Assembly: GCF_003602275.1 (NCBI RefSeq) | Contig: NZ_QZVT01000006.1 | Span: 62,001 to 126,000, forward strand | DNA from: Arthrobacter cheniae | GTDB lineage: Bacteria; Actinomycetota; Actinomycetes; Actinomycetales; Micrococcaceae | Length of the DNA stretch: 64,000 nucleotides | Direction: 5' to 3' | Shown: piece by piece, positions 53,073-61,509 of the stretch | Layout of the letters: each line of letters begins with the position of its first letter | Position numbering within the stretch: position 1 is the stretch's first letter | Made by a program: the position numbers and the translations under genes | Notes under the pieces: model-generated | What the model was told of the DNA's origin: nothing | Databases searched by the model: none | The model's input: only the letters and a program-made list of their open reading frames with translations

Positions 53073-53297
53073 GTGGAAGTCAAGATCGGTATCCAGAACG
53101 TCAACCGGGAGATCATCCTCGATTCCGCCGAGAGCGCGGACGCCCTCGCCGAACTCGTTTCCTCAGCCATGAGCGGCGGTTCGGAACTGCGCCTCAAGGA
53201 TTCCAAGGGCCGTCAGGTGATCGTGCCCACGTCCGTCCTCGGCTACGTCGAGATCGGCGCCGAAGAGTCCCGCCGCGTGGGGTTTGGAGCGCTCTAG
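53073..53297 (+). CDS. DUF3107 small protein (TB9.4-like)
   Basis: 74 residues, complete. VEVKIGIQNVNREIILDSAE and GSELRLKDSKGRQVIVPTSV are the DUF3107 signature. It is conserved across actinobacteria and known in mycobacteria as the antigen TB9.4, with no known biochemical role. A strong AGGAGG (53059-53064) sits 8 bases before GTG 53073. It lies behind the TetR gene and is closed by a strong terminator, so the two form a small unit. Confidence 0.9.
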   Translation: MEVKIGIQNVNREIILDSAESADALAELVSSAMSGGSELRLKDSKGRQVIVPTSVLGYVEIGAEESRRVGFGAL

Positions 53298-53329
53298 CTT
53301 CACCCCTGCAGCTTCAGCACTGCAGGCAG

Positions 53330-53374
53330 GACCCGCGGTCCACGGCATGCGCCGTCGGCCGCGGGTTCTTTTTT
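53330..53374. terminator. strong terminator with T-run
   Basis: ACCCGCGG (53331-53338) pairs with CCGCGGGT (53359-53366). An inner stem, ACGGC and GCCGT, stacks inside it, and TTCTTTTTT follows. It is the clearest factor-independent terminator in the window, placed between the DUF3107 gene and a convergent gene. Confidence 0.9.
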
Positions 53375-53388
53375 CGTCCCGAGCGGGA

Positions 53389-54207
53389 CTACGCCGTGAG
53401 TCCCAGGGCACTCATCCGCCGGGAATGGTTGCGGGTCAGCTTCGAGAACAGCGCCGTCGTGTGCTGGGTGTGGTCGGCCTCATTGGCGAACAGCAGCCCC
53501 GCGAGGTATTCGCGTTCGATGCCGACCCGCTGTGCCTGGGTGAGCGCCTCACCCACGAGCCTCCTGCCCCACAGCGCCAGGCGCGAGGCGAGGCGGGGGT
53601 CGTCCGAGAGCGCTTCCGTGAGGCGGCGCTGCAGGTGGGCGGCGCCGTCGCCCGAGTCGATTGCGCTGATGAGGTCGCGGGTCCGAGGATCCAGGCTGTC
53701 TGCCAGGGCACGGTAGAAATCCCCGGAGAAGGCGTCGATCACGTAGGCCTTCATCAGCGATTCGTACCAGTCACCGGGGCGGGTGCGCTCGTGGAAGGCG
53801 TCGATGGAGGCCTGGAACGGCGCCATGGCATCCTCGATCGTGGTCCCGAGCCCGCCGACGAAGCGGCCCACCATCTCGAAATGCTCGAACTCGAGGACTG
53901 CGAGGCGACCGAGGCTCGCCCTGTCCGCGAGGCTCGGAGAGAAGCGCGCATCGGAGGACAGCCGCTCGAACCCCGACAGCTCGCCGTACGCGATGACGCC
54001 GAGGAGGTCCGTGACGAAGCGGGCATAGCGGGGGTTCGCGAGGGCGTCCTCGGCGGCGCTCGCCGGGCCTGCGAGTGAGGTCGGCGCGACCGGGGACGGA
54101 CCACCCGGTGCGGCCACCGGCGACTGCGCCACCGGCGCCGACCGGTCCTGCGTCCCGTCCGTGCCCGTGGCGGAGACGGCGGTGCTGTCGGAGGAGCCCT
54201 TGTTCAT
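53389..54207 (-). CDS. ferritin-like fold protein
   Basis: 272 residues. A Pro/Ser/Ala-rich N-terminus (about 60 residues) precedes a four-helix ferritin-like domain. Possible di-iron ligands are Glu in AYGELSGFERL, an ExxH in LEFEHFEMV, and another ExxH in NEADHTQH near the C-terminus. Relatives include the MiaE-type tRNA hydroxylase and Mtb Rv3210c (from memory). No activity can be assigned. ATG 54207 has TACTCT seven bases upstream and no ribosome site. It is divergent from the RNB ribonuclease gene. Confidence 0.75.
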   Translation of the reverse strand: MNKGSSDSTAVSATGTDGTQDRSAPVAQSPVAAPGGPSPVAPTSLAGPASAAEDALANPRYARFVTDLLGVIAYGELSGFERLSSDARFSPSLADRASLGRLAVLEFEHFEMVGRFVGGLGTTIEDAMAPFQASIDAFHERTRPGDWYESLMKAYVIDAFSGDFYRALADSLDPRTRDLISAIDSGDGAAHLQRRLTEALSDDPRLASRLALWGRRLVGEALTQAQRVGIEREYLAGLLFANEADHTQHTTALFSKLTRNHSRRMSALGLTA

Positions 54208-54214
54208 TCTGCTA

Positions 54215-54220
54215 AGAGTA
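54215..54220 (-). promoter_or_regulatory. candidate -10 box of the ferritin-like gene
   Basis: On the minus strand TACTCT ends seven bases before ATG 54207; no ribosome site is seen. Confidence 0.35.
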
Positions 54221-54289
54221 CGCACTCAGGAGGGCCGGGCAAGCCCGGGGCGGTCCTCGCCGGACTGCCCCGTTGTCTGTGACGTGCAT

Positions 54290-54295
54290 TACCGT
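54290..54295 (+). promoter_or_regulatory. candidate -10 box of the RNB ribonuclease gene
   Basis: TACCGT ends seven bases before GTG 54303. TAAGG overlaps the same stretch, so a weak ribosome site is an alternative reading. Confidence 0.35.
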
Positions 54296-54302
54296 AAGGT
54301 GC

Positions 54303-55829
54303 GTGCCAGCACAGCATATGGACCTCAGGGACCGCGAGTCCCAGCAGCGGCTGACGGAGTCGCTGCGAACCCTGCGCGAGGAACTCGATATCCGTGAGGG
54401 TTTCTCCCACGACGTCCTGCAGGAAGCGGACGCATCGGTGGCGCTGCATCGCCTTCCTCCGGCGGACCGGCGGGACCTGCCCTTCCTCACCATCGATCCG
54501 CCCGGCTCGACGGACCTCGACCAGGCCGTGCACCTCGCCCGCCGTACCGGCGACGCCGGCGAGGGCTACGAGGTCTGGTACGCCATCGCCGATGTTCCAC
54601 TCTTCGTTGCGCCCGGCGGAGCCATCGATACCGAGGCGAGGCTTCGCGGGCAGACCATGTACGCCCCGGACGGCCGCATCTCCCTCCATCCGGAGGTCAT
54701 CTCCGAGGACGCAGCGAGCCTCCTTCCCGAGCAGGACCGGCCGGCCTTCGTCTGGCATTTCGAGCTCGACGCCGAGGCGGTGGTCCTCTCTGTCGACGTC
54801 AGCCGCGCGACGGTCCGCAGCCGGCGCCAGCTGACCTACGCACAGGTACAGGCGGACATCGACGCCGGCACGGCGGACGAGCAACTGATGCTCCTGCGGG
54901 AGATCGGAGTGCTCCGCATCCGGCAGGAGCTCGACCGGGGCGGCGCCAGCCTCAACCTCCCCCGCCAGGACATCACCCACGACGGCGAGAGCTACGCCAT
55001 CGTCACGGAACCGCCGCTGCCCTGCGAGGACTGGAATGCCCAGATCTCGCTCATGACGGGTATGGCGGCCGCACGGATCATGATCGACGGCGGCATCGGC
55101 ATCCTGCGGACCCTGCCGTCTCCGGACGAGGGCGCACTGGGCAAGTTCCGGCGCCAGTCCGAAGCGCTGGAGCACCCATGGCCCAGGGACATGCCCTACG
55201 GCGCCTTCCTCCGCACGCTCGACGTCACCGATCCCCGGCAACTGGCGCTGATGCACTCGGCGGCCTCGCTCTTCCGCGGTGCGGGCTACACCGCGTTCGA
55301 CGGCGAGGTGCCGGACTCCCTGGTGCAGTCGGCCATCGCCGCACCCTACGCCCACACCACCGCCCCCCTCCGCCGCCTCGTGGACCGCTTCGTGCTGGTG
55401 ACCTGCGCGTCCCTCTGCGCTGGCGAGGAAGTACCCGGGTGGGTCCGCTCGGCGCTCCCGCACCTCAATGCCCTCATGGCCTCCTCCAACCAGACGGCGT
55501 CCCGGCTGGACGCGGGAGCGATGGACGCCGTGCAGGCCGCTCTTTTGAGCAACCGCATCGGCGAGGCGTTCTCCGCCATCGTCCTGCAGGGCTCGCCGCC
55601 CGCCGTCGAGGACGCGCCCGGCAGGCAGGCACCGCGGCTGTCCGGCACGGTCCAGGTCACCGAACCACCGCTGGAGGCGAAATGCTACGGCGAGCTCGTG
55701 GCCGGCGAGCGGGTGACCGTGGTCCTCCTCGAGGCGGATATCGCCCGCCGCCTCCTCCGATTCGAGGTGAAACCGACGGACACGCTTCCGCAAGCGCGCG
55801 ATGACACCGCGCAGGGACAGGCAGGGTAG
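54303..55829 (+). CDS. RNB domain ribonuclease (RNase II/R family, short form)
   Basis: 508 residues. The RNB domain holds the catalytic loop TIDPPGSTDLDQAVHLAR with its Asp cluster, YAIADVPLFVAPG, and the late motif TAPLRRLVDRFV with the key arginine. Cold-shock and S1 domains of RNase II/R are missing or very short, as in the common actinobacterial RNB proteins. It should degrade RNA 3'-5'. GTG 54303 is preferred. It precedes the DEAD-box helicase on the same strand, a likely functional pairing in RNA turnover. Confidence 0.9.
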   Translation: MPAQHMDLRDRESQQRLTESLRTLREELDIREGFSHDVLQEADASVALHRLPPADRRDLPFLTIDPPGSTDLDQAVHLARRTGDAGEGYEVWYAIADVPLFVAPGGAIDTEARLRGQTMYAPDGRISLHPEVISEDAASLLPEQDRPAFVWHFELDAEAVVLSVDVSRATVRSRRQLTYAQVQADIDAGTADEQLMLLREIGVLRIRQELDRGGASLNLPRQDITHDGESYAIVTEPPLPCEDWNAQISLMTGMAAARIMIDGGIGILRTLPSPDEGALGKFRRQSEALEHPWPRDMPYGAFLRTLDVTDPRQLALMHSAASLFRGAGYTAFDGEVPDSLVQSAIAAPYAHTTAPLRRLVDRFVLVTCASLCAGEEVPGWVRSALPHLNALMASSNQTASRLDAGAMDAVQAALLSNRIGEAFSAIVLQGSPPAVEDAPGRQAPRLSGTVQVTEPPLEAKCYGELVAGERVTVVLLEADIARRLLRFEVKPTDTLPQARDDTAQGQAG

Positions 55830-56063
55830 TCTTGATGCGTAGTAATGGATGCCCGGTCGTTATCACTCTTCGATAACCCGCAGTACCTACTCGATCCCGA
55901 GTTTTCCCGCGGGCGCAGGTCTCCCTCCGCAGCCCGCACGCAGTCGCAAGCCCGCGATCGGCTTCCACTGGACGCTCTGCGCCCGCCGATACGCTCCGCA
56001 CCGGATGGTCATCATCCGGGCGTCGAGCCTCGGCGGCCGCACGGCCTGAATGAACGGTAGAAC
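55827..56063 (+). other. leader region of the DEAD-box helicase with possible upstream ORF
   Basis: TAGTCT (55827-55832) overlaps the RNB stop and could be a -10 box, giving a leader of about 220 bases. A 71-codon frame, ATG 55845 to TAG 56060, ends 3 bases before the helicase GTG. Its product starts MDARSLSLFDNPQYLLDPEF. Third-position GC is weaker than in neighbours and it has TTA, CTA and ATA codons. GTTATC (55859-55864) and GATAAC (55872-55877) form a small hairpin inside it. It may be an upstream ORF or simply untranslated leader. Confidence 0.35.
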
Positions 56064-57872
56064 GTGCACAATACAGATCACGACACGAACCACGGCGCTA
56101 TAGCAGATATCGCCACGACGACCGACACGCACCACCTCGTCGCCGACAACTCCACGGACGCCATCGACGTCGAAGAGACCCTGATCACCACCGAGGAGCC
56201 GCACGCTCCCGTCGCGGAGACCTTCGCCGACTTCAACGTCCGCCCGGACATCGTGGAGTCGCTCGCCGATGCGGGCATCATCCACCCGTTCCCCATCCAG
56301 GCGATGACACTGTCGATCGCCCTCGGCGGCCACGACATCATCGGCCAGGCGAAGACCGGTACCGGCAAGACCCTCGGCTTCGGCATCCCGGCCATCCAGC
56401 GCGTCGTCGGGCCCGACGACGCGGGCTACGACAAGCTCCCGGTGCCCGGTGCACCGCAGGCCCTCGTCATCGTCCCCACACGCGAGCTCGCCGTCCAGGT
56501 GGCCAGCGACCTGACGACGGCGGCGAAGAAGCGCAACGCGCGCATCGTCACCATCTACGGCGGCCGCGCCTACGAGCCCCAGATCGAGGCCATCAAGCGC
56601 GGTGTCGAGATCGTGGTCGGGACGCCCGGTCGCCTGATCGACCTGTACCGGCAGAAGCTGCTGGTCCTCAAGAACGTGAAGATCGTGGTGCTCGACGAGG
56701 CCGACGAGATGCTGGACCTCGGCTTCCTGCCCGACGTCGAGACCCTCATAGCCGCGACGCCACCGGTGCGCCAGACACTGCTGTTCTCCGCAACCATGCC
56801 CGGCCCCGTCATCGCGATGGCCCGCCGCTACATGACGCAGCCCACGCACATCCGCGCAGCGGATCCCGAGGACGAGGGCATCACCAAGAAGGACATCCGC
56901 CAGGTCATCTACCGGGCACACAACCTGGACAAGGCCGAGGTCGTCGCCCGGATCCTGCAGTCCCGCAACCGGGGCCGCACCCTCGTCTTCTGCAAGACGA
57001 AGCGCACCGCGGCGAAGCTCTCCGAGGAATTGATCGACCGCGGTTTCGCGGCCGGCGCCATCCACGGTGACCTGGGCCAGGGTGCGCGCGAGCAGGCCCT
57101 GCGCGCCTTCCGCGGAGACAAGATCGACGTGCTCGTCGCCACCGAGGTCGCTGCCCGCGGCATCGACGTCGAGGACATCACCCACGTCATCAACTACCAG
57201 TGCCCCGAGGACGAGAAAGCCTTCCTGCACCGCGTAGGCCGTACGGGCCGTGCCGGCAAGAAGGGCACCGCCGTGACCTTCGTCGACTGGGACGACCTCC
57301 CACGCTGGGGCCTCATCAACAAGGCCCTCGGCCTGAACGCGCCGGAGCCGGTAGAGACCTACTCGTCATCACCGCACCTCTACACGGACCTCGACATCCC
57401 GGAGGGGACCAAGGGCCGCCTCCCCCGCAAGGACCGGAAGCTCGCGGGTATCGGTGCGGAGGTCCTCGAGGACCTCGGCGAGACCGGCAAGCGCGGCGGC
57501 GGCGCCCACGCGGACAGCACCCGCTCCGCCGGCAGCGGGAACGACGGCGGACACGGACGCTCGGGCGGTCGCGGGGGTCAGCGCCGCGACGGCGGCTCGT
57601 CCACGGACAGCAGCGAGTCCGGCCAGGGCTCCCGCGGGTCGCGCGGTCGTGGCCGTGGAGGGAACCGTTCCGGTGACACCACCGGACCAGCAGAGTCGGC
57701 TGCCGCACCCGCGACCGGGTCGGCGGCAGGAGATACGACCGAGGGTGGCGGGCGCCGTCGTCGCGCCGGCGGGGAGGCCGAGGCACCTGCGGGCGACCGC
57801 CCGCGCCGCAGCCGCACCCGTCGCCGCAACGGCGAGGTCGTCGCGAACCCCGCCGGCGGCTCAGAGGACTAG
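56064..57872 (+). CDS. DEAD-box RNA helicase (RhlE-like)
   Basis: 602 residues. The Q motif ends HPFPIQAMTL, motif I is AKTGTGKT, Ia PTRELAVQ, Ib GTPGRLID, II VLDEADEMLD, III SAT, and VI HRVGRTGRAGKKG. The last 170 residues are rich in Gly, Arg, Ser and Ala with RG repeats, an RNA-binding tail. It should unwind structured RNA, likely at low temperature or in ribosome assembly. GTG 56064 has no ribosome site and follows a 71-codon frame by 3 bases. Mtb RhlE (Rv3211) is the remembered counterpart. Confidence 0.93.
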   Translation: MHNTDHDTNHGAIADIATTTDTHHLVADNSTDAIDVEETLITTEEPHAPVAETFADFNVRPDIVESLADAGIIHPFPIQAMTLSIALGGHDIIGQAKTGTGKTLGFGIPAIQRVVGPDDAGYDKLPVPGAPQALVIVPTRELAVQVASDLTTAAKKRNARIVTIYGGRAYEPQIEAIKRGVEIVVGTPGRLIDLYRQKLLVLKNVKIVVLDEADEMLDLGFLPDVETLIAATPPVRQTLLFSATMPGPVIAMARRYMTQPTHIRAADPEDEGITKKDIRQVIYRAHNLDKAEVVARILQSRNRGRTLVFCKTKRTAAKLSEELIDRGFAAGAIHGDLGQGAREQALRAFRGDKIDVLVATEVAARGIDVEDITHVINYQCPEDEKAFLHRVGRTGRAGKKGTAVTFVDWDDLPRWGLINKALGLNAPEPVETYSSSPHLYTDLDIPEGTKGRLPRKDRKLAGIGAEVLEDLGETGKRGGGAHADSTRSAGSGNDGGHGRSGGRGGQRRDGGSSTDSSESGQGSRGSRGRGRGGNRSGDTTGPAESAAAPATGSAAGDTTEGGGRRRRAGGEAEAPAGDRPRRSRTRRRNGEVVANPAGGSED

Positions 57873-57878
57873 CCCTCG

Positions 57879-58748
57879 GTGACCGAACTCTCCGTGCCTT
57901 CCGCGCCTCCGTCCTGGAGCGCGGAAGGTCGCAACCTCGTGGTGCACGCCGACAACGCCGAGTACCTGGCGACACTTCCGGATTCGTCTTTCCGCATGAT
58001 CTACGTGGACCCGCCGTTCAATACCGGCCGGGTGCAGCGACGGCAGCCGACGACGATGGTGCGGGCGGTCGAAGGCTCCGGTGACCGCGTGGGCTTCAAG
58101 GGCCAGTCCTACTCGACCGTCAAGGGAATCCTCTCGAGCTATGACGACGCCTTCGAGGACTACTGGGACTTCCTCGCTCCGCGGCTCGCAGAGGCCTGGC
58201 GCCTCCTGACGGACGACGGGACGCTGTACGTGCACCTGGACTACCGCGAGGTGCACTACGCCAAGGTCATGCTGGACGCCCTGTTCGGGCGCGAGTGCTT
58301 CCTGAACGAGATCATCTGGGCGTACGACTACGGCGCCCGGGCCAAGCGCAAGTGGCCCGCGAAGCACGACAACATCCTCGTCTACGTGAAGGACCCAGCC
58401 GGCTACTACTTCAACAGCGACGAGGTGGACCGGGAACCCTACATGGCACCCGGACTCGTGACGGCCGAGAAGGCTGCACTCGGCAAACTGCCCACCGACG
58501 TGTGGTGGCACACCATCGTGTCCCCGACCGGCCGCGAGAAGACCGGCTACCCCACCCAGAAGCCGGAGGGCCTGCTGCGACGCGCCGTTGCTGCCAGCAG
58601 CAGCGAAGGCGACTGGGTCCTGGACTTCTTCGCCGGATCAGGGACCCTCGGTGCGGTGGCGGGCAAGCTCGGCCGTCGCTTCGTCTGCGTGGACCGCAAT
58701 CCGCAGGCCATCGACGTCATGCGTGCCCGCCTCGCTCCCTGGACGTGA
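57879..58748 (+). CDS. orphan site-specific DNA methyltransferase, beta class
   Basis: 289 residues. The catalytic motif IV VDPPFNTG (44-51) comes first and the SAM motif I FFAGSGTLGAV (250-260) last, with a target-recognition region between: the beta-class order. DPPF predicts N6-adenine or N4-cytosine methylation. KTGYPTQKPEGLL is motif X-like and typical of such enzymes. No restriction gene is nearby. It starts at GTG 57879, only 6 bases after the helicase stop, so both are probably on one message. The recognition site cannot be read from sequence. Confidence 0.88.
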   Translation: MTELSVPSAPPSWSAEGRNLVVHADNAEYLATLPDSSFRMIYVDPPFNTGRVQRRQPTTMVRAVEGSGDRVGFKGQSYSTVKGILSSYDDAFEDYWDFLAPRLAEAWRLLTDDGTLYVHLDYREVHYAKVMLDALFGRECFLNEIIWAYDYGARAKRKWPAKHDNILVYVKDPAGYYFNSDEVDREPYMAPGLVTAEKAALGKLPTDVWWHTIVSPTGREKTGYPTQKPEGLLRRAVAASSSEGDWVLDFFAGSGTLGAVAGKLGRRFVCVDRNPQAIDVMRARLAPWT

Positions 58749-58799
58749 GCACGGGCCCGAGCCCTGAGTCTGCACGCCAGGACCACCCCTGCGGACCGT

Positions 58800-59642
58800 T
58801 CAGCTGACCGGCGTCCCCGTGGCGAGCCCGATGATGGCCTCGAACGTCTCGCTCGTCGTGACGTTCTCACCGAGCAGGTTCGGCTTGCCGGTCCCGTGGT
58901 AGTCGCTGGAACCGGTGACGAGCAGGCCGTTGTCCCGGGCGATCCTCCGCAGCTCGACCCGGGCGCCGTCGGGATTGTCCCGGTGCTCCACCTCGAGGCC
59001 CACCAGTCCGGCGTCGATCATCTCGTCGATCACGGCACCGCCCACCACCGCTCCCCGGTTGAAAGCCGATGGATGCGCGAAGACGGGCACGCCGCCGGCA
59101 TCCCGGATAAGGGCGACGGCGTGAGCGGGATGCGGTGCGTAGTGGCTCACCCAGTACGGCGAGCGCGCGGTCAGGACGCGCTCGAAGGCTTCCGAGCGAG
59201 TGCTGACGATGCCGAGGGCGATCAGCGCGTCCGCGATGTGCGGCCGTCCCACGGTGGCGCCCTCCGTCACGTGCTCCTGCACCAGGGCCCAGGTGATCGG
59301 GTAGTCCTCGGACATCAGTTCGACCATGCGGCGGGCTCGGGTGAGCCGGGCCGACCGTGACTTCTCGATCTCGTGGCGCAGACCGGCATGCAGCGGGTCG
59401 TGGAGGTAGGACAGCACGTGCACGCTGATGCCGGTGTCCGTCCGGCAGGAGACCTCCATCCCGGGGACGAAAGTGATGCCATGTGCCTTCGCCGCCGTCC
59501 TCGCCCTGTCCCAACCGGCAGTGGAGTCATGGTCGGTGAGCGCGACGGCGTCGAGCCCTGCTGAGGCGGCGGAGGCAATCAGGACATCGGGATCCTCGGT
59601 GCCGTCCGAGACATTGGAGTGCGTGTGCAGATCGATTCTCAC
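58800..59642 (-). CDS. PHP domain phosphoesterase
   Basis: 280 residues. VRIDLHTHSNVSDGTEDPD is the PHP start with the first metal ligands, ALTDHDST the second, VPGMEVSC the third, PVFAHPSAF the fourth and VTGSSDYHG the last. Relatives hydrolyse nucleoside 3',5'-bisphosphates or RNA 5' ends (YciV/RnmA type). The chosen GTG 59642 puts VRIDLHTHS at the very N-terminus, as usual in the family, and a TACATT box seven bases upstream supports it. ATG 59663 would add seven residues. Confidence 0.85.
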   Translation of the reverse strand: MRIDLHTHSNVSDGTEDPDVLIASAASAGLDAVALTDHDSTAGWDRARTAAKAHGITFVPGMEVSCRTDTGISVHVLSYLHDPLHAGLRHEIEKSRSARLTRARRMVELMSEDYPITWALVQEHVTEGATVGRPHIADALIALGIVSTRSEAFERVLTARSPYWVSHYAPHPAHAVALIRDAGGVPVFAHPSAFNRGAVVGGAVIDEMIDAGLVGLEVEHRDNPDGARVELRRIARDNGLLVTGSSDYHGTGKPNLLGENVTTSETFEAIIGLATGTPVS

Positions 59643-59649
59643 CGGATTC

Positions 59650-59655
59650 AATGTA
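59650..59655 (-). promoter_or_regulatory. candidate -10 box of the PHP gene
   Basis: On the minus strand TACATT ends seven bases before GTG 59642. If real, the upstream ATG codons in the same frame are not translated. Confidence 0.35.
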
Positions 59656-59819
59656 CGCGCCATGCGTTGCATCTCCGGCCAGCGGCTCAGCGTCATCAGG
59701 CATTTCCGCTCATCCCGCTGCCCGGACCACCCGGAACCGGGGCCTCGCAGCGGCGGGCCCGATGATGCGACCCGTGGCCGGACTTTCCCGCTGCGCGGCC
59801 ACGGTGAGACGATGACAGG

Positions 59820-61400
59820 GTGAGCACCGACGACACCGCATCCGCAGCCCAGAACTCCACACACACAGGGCAGGGCCAGCCCCTGTCCGACCGCAACGAG
59901 AACCGCTCGCAGCGGCCCGACTCCGACGCCTTCAAGGCTTTTATGGCCCGTGACTGGGCGCAGGCCTCGGAGGAGCTCCCGGCCGAGGCACCCGTCGCCG
60001 CCCATGCAGCGCGCCGCCGTCGGGCCGTCTCCGATCGTTTCCCGGGGGAACGGATCGTCGTGCCGGCCGGACCCTTCAAGGTCCGCTCGAACGACACCGA
60101 CTACCGATACCGTCCCCACTCCGGTTTCGCGCACCTCACGGGGCTCGGCCTCGACCACGAGCCGGACGCCGTGCTGGTGCTCGAGCCCGTCGACCCCGGA
60201 ACGGGCGACGACGGCGGGAACCACGTGGCCACCCTGTACTTCCGCGAACTCGCAGGGCGTGACAGCGCGGAGTTCTACGCCAACGCCCGGCTCGGCGAAT
60301 TCTGGATCGGCCAGCGACTCTCGATGGCCCAGATCAAGGCGCAGCTGTCCCTCCGGACGGCCGACCTCAGCGAACTCGAGGTCGCCATCACGAAGGACGC
60401 AGGCGTCTTCGAGATCGGCGGCATGAGCATCCGCCTGCTCCGCGAGGTCGACTTCAATGCCGACGCGCTGGTGGACACCTCCCGCATCAACACCGGCGTC
60501 GACCTCGAGAAGGCCGACGCCCTCGACGCCGTGCTCGCCGAGGTGCTGTCCGAGCTCAGGCTCATCAAGGATCCGTGGGAGATCGAGCAGATGGCGTCCG
60601 CCGTCGCAGCGACCGTCAGCGGTTTCCACGAAGTGGTTCGCGCACTCCCCCGTGCCATCAGCCATCCGCGCGGCGAGCGCGTCGTCGAAGGTGCTTTCTT
60701 CACCCGGGCGCGCGAGGAGGGCAACGACCTCGGCTACGACACCATCGCCGCGTCCGGCAACAACGCGACCACCCTCCACTGGATCCGCAACACCGGGCAT
60801 GTCAAGGCCGGCGAGCTCCTGCTGCTGGATGCCGGCGTCGAGGCCGAGAGCCTGTACACGGCCGACATCACCAGGACCCTCCCCGTCAACGGTCGGTACA
60901 CGGATGTGCAGCGGAAGGTCTACCAGGCCGTGCTCGACGCCGCGGACGCCGGCTTTGCAGCGGCCCTGCCCGGCCGCAAATTCCGCGAGATCCACCTCGC
61001 GGCCGTCACCGTCCTGGCCGAGAACCTCGATGCTTGGGGGCTTCTGCCCGTCTCGCTCGAGGAGGCACTGTCACCCGAGGGGCAGCACCACCGCCGCTGG
61101 ATGCCGCACGGGACGAGTCACCACCTGGGCATGGACGTGCACGACTGCGCGCAGGCCAAACGGGACCTGTACCTGGATGGTGTGCTCACCGAGGGCATGG
61201 TCTTCACCATGGAGCCGGGCCTCTACTTCAAGGCGGAAGACCTCTCCGTGCCGGAGGAGTACCGCGGCATCGGCGTACGTATCGAGGATGACGTCCTCAT
61301 GACCGCCGACGGACCGGTCAACCTGAGCGCTGCCCTGCCACGCCACCCGGAGGACGTCGAGGACTGGATCGCCGGCATCTGGGGCAGCACCGGCGAGTAG
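59820..61400 (+). CDS. pepP: Xaa-Pro aminopeptidase (M24B, PepP type)
   Basis: 526 residues. The AMP_N domain comes first (about 50-190), with FPGERIVVPAGPFKVRSNDT and SGFAHLTGLG. The pita-bread domain follows: LLLDAGVEAESLYTADITRT gives the two Asp, HGTSHHLGMDVHD the His, FTMEPGLY and VRIEDDVL the two Glu that bind two Mn ions. It removes N-terminal residues before proline. The first 45 residues are low complexity. GTG 59820 is the chosen start. A very long hairpin follows the stop. Confidence 0.93.
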   Translation: MSTDDTASAAQNSTHTGQGQPLSDRNENRSQRPDSDAFKAFMARDWAQASEELPAEAPVAAHAARRRRAVSDRFPGERIVVPAGPFKVRSNDTDYRYRPHSGFAHLTGLGLDHEPDAVLVLEPVDPGTGDDGGNHVATLYFRELAGRDSAEFYANARLGEFWIGQRLSMAQIKAQLSLRTADLSELEVAITKDAGVFEIGGMSIRLLREVDFNADALVDTSRINTGVDLEKADALDAVLAEVLSELRLIKDPWEIEQMASAVAATVSGFHEVVRALPRAISHPRGERVVEGAFFTRAREEGNDLGYDTIAASGNNATTLHWIRNTGHVKAGELLLLDAGVEAESLYTADITRTLPVNGRYTDVQRKVYQAVLDAADAGFAAALPGRKFREIHLAAVTVLAENLDAWGLLPVSLEEALSPEGQHHRRWMPHGTSHHLGMDVHDCAQAKRDLYLDGVLTEGMVFTMEPGLYFKAEDLSVPEEYRGIGVRIEDDVLMTADGPVNLSAALPRHPEDVEDWIAGIWGSTGE

Positions 61401-61410
61401 CCCGACGGAG

Positions 61411-61465
61411 ACGGGAAGAGGCGGGGACCAGTGCACTCAGTGCACTGGTCCCCGCCTCTTCCTGT
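61411..61465. terminator. 26-base-stem hairpin between convergent genes
   Basis: Bases 61411-61436 pair with 61440-61465 around a TCA loop; 23 of the inner pairs are perfect and one outer pair is G-T. It lies between pepP and a convergent gene and should end transcripts from both sides. Confidence 0.85.
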
Positions 61466-61509
61466 CGTACCGATGTACTGCCGACGTACGGCCGGCGTCC
61501 CGCTGAGCG

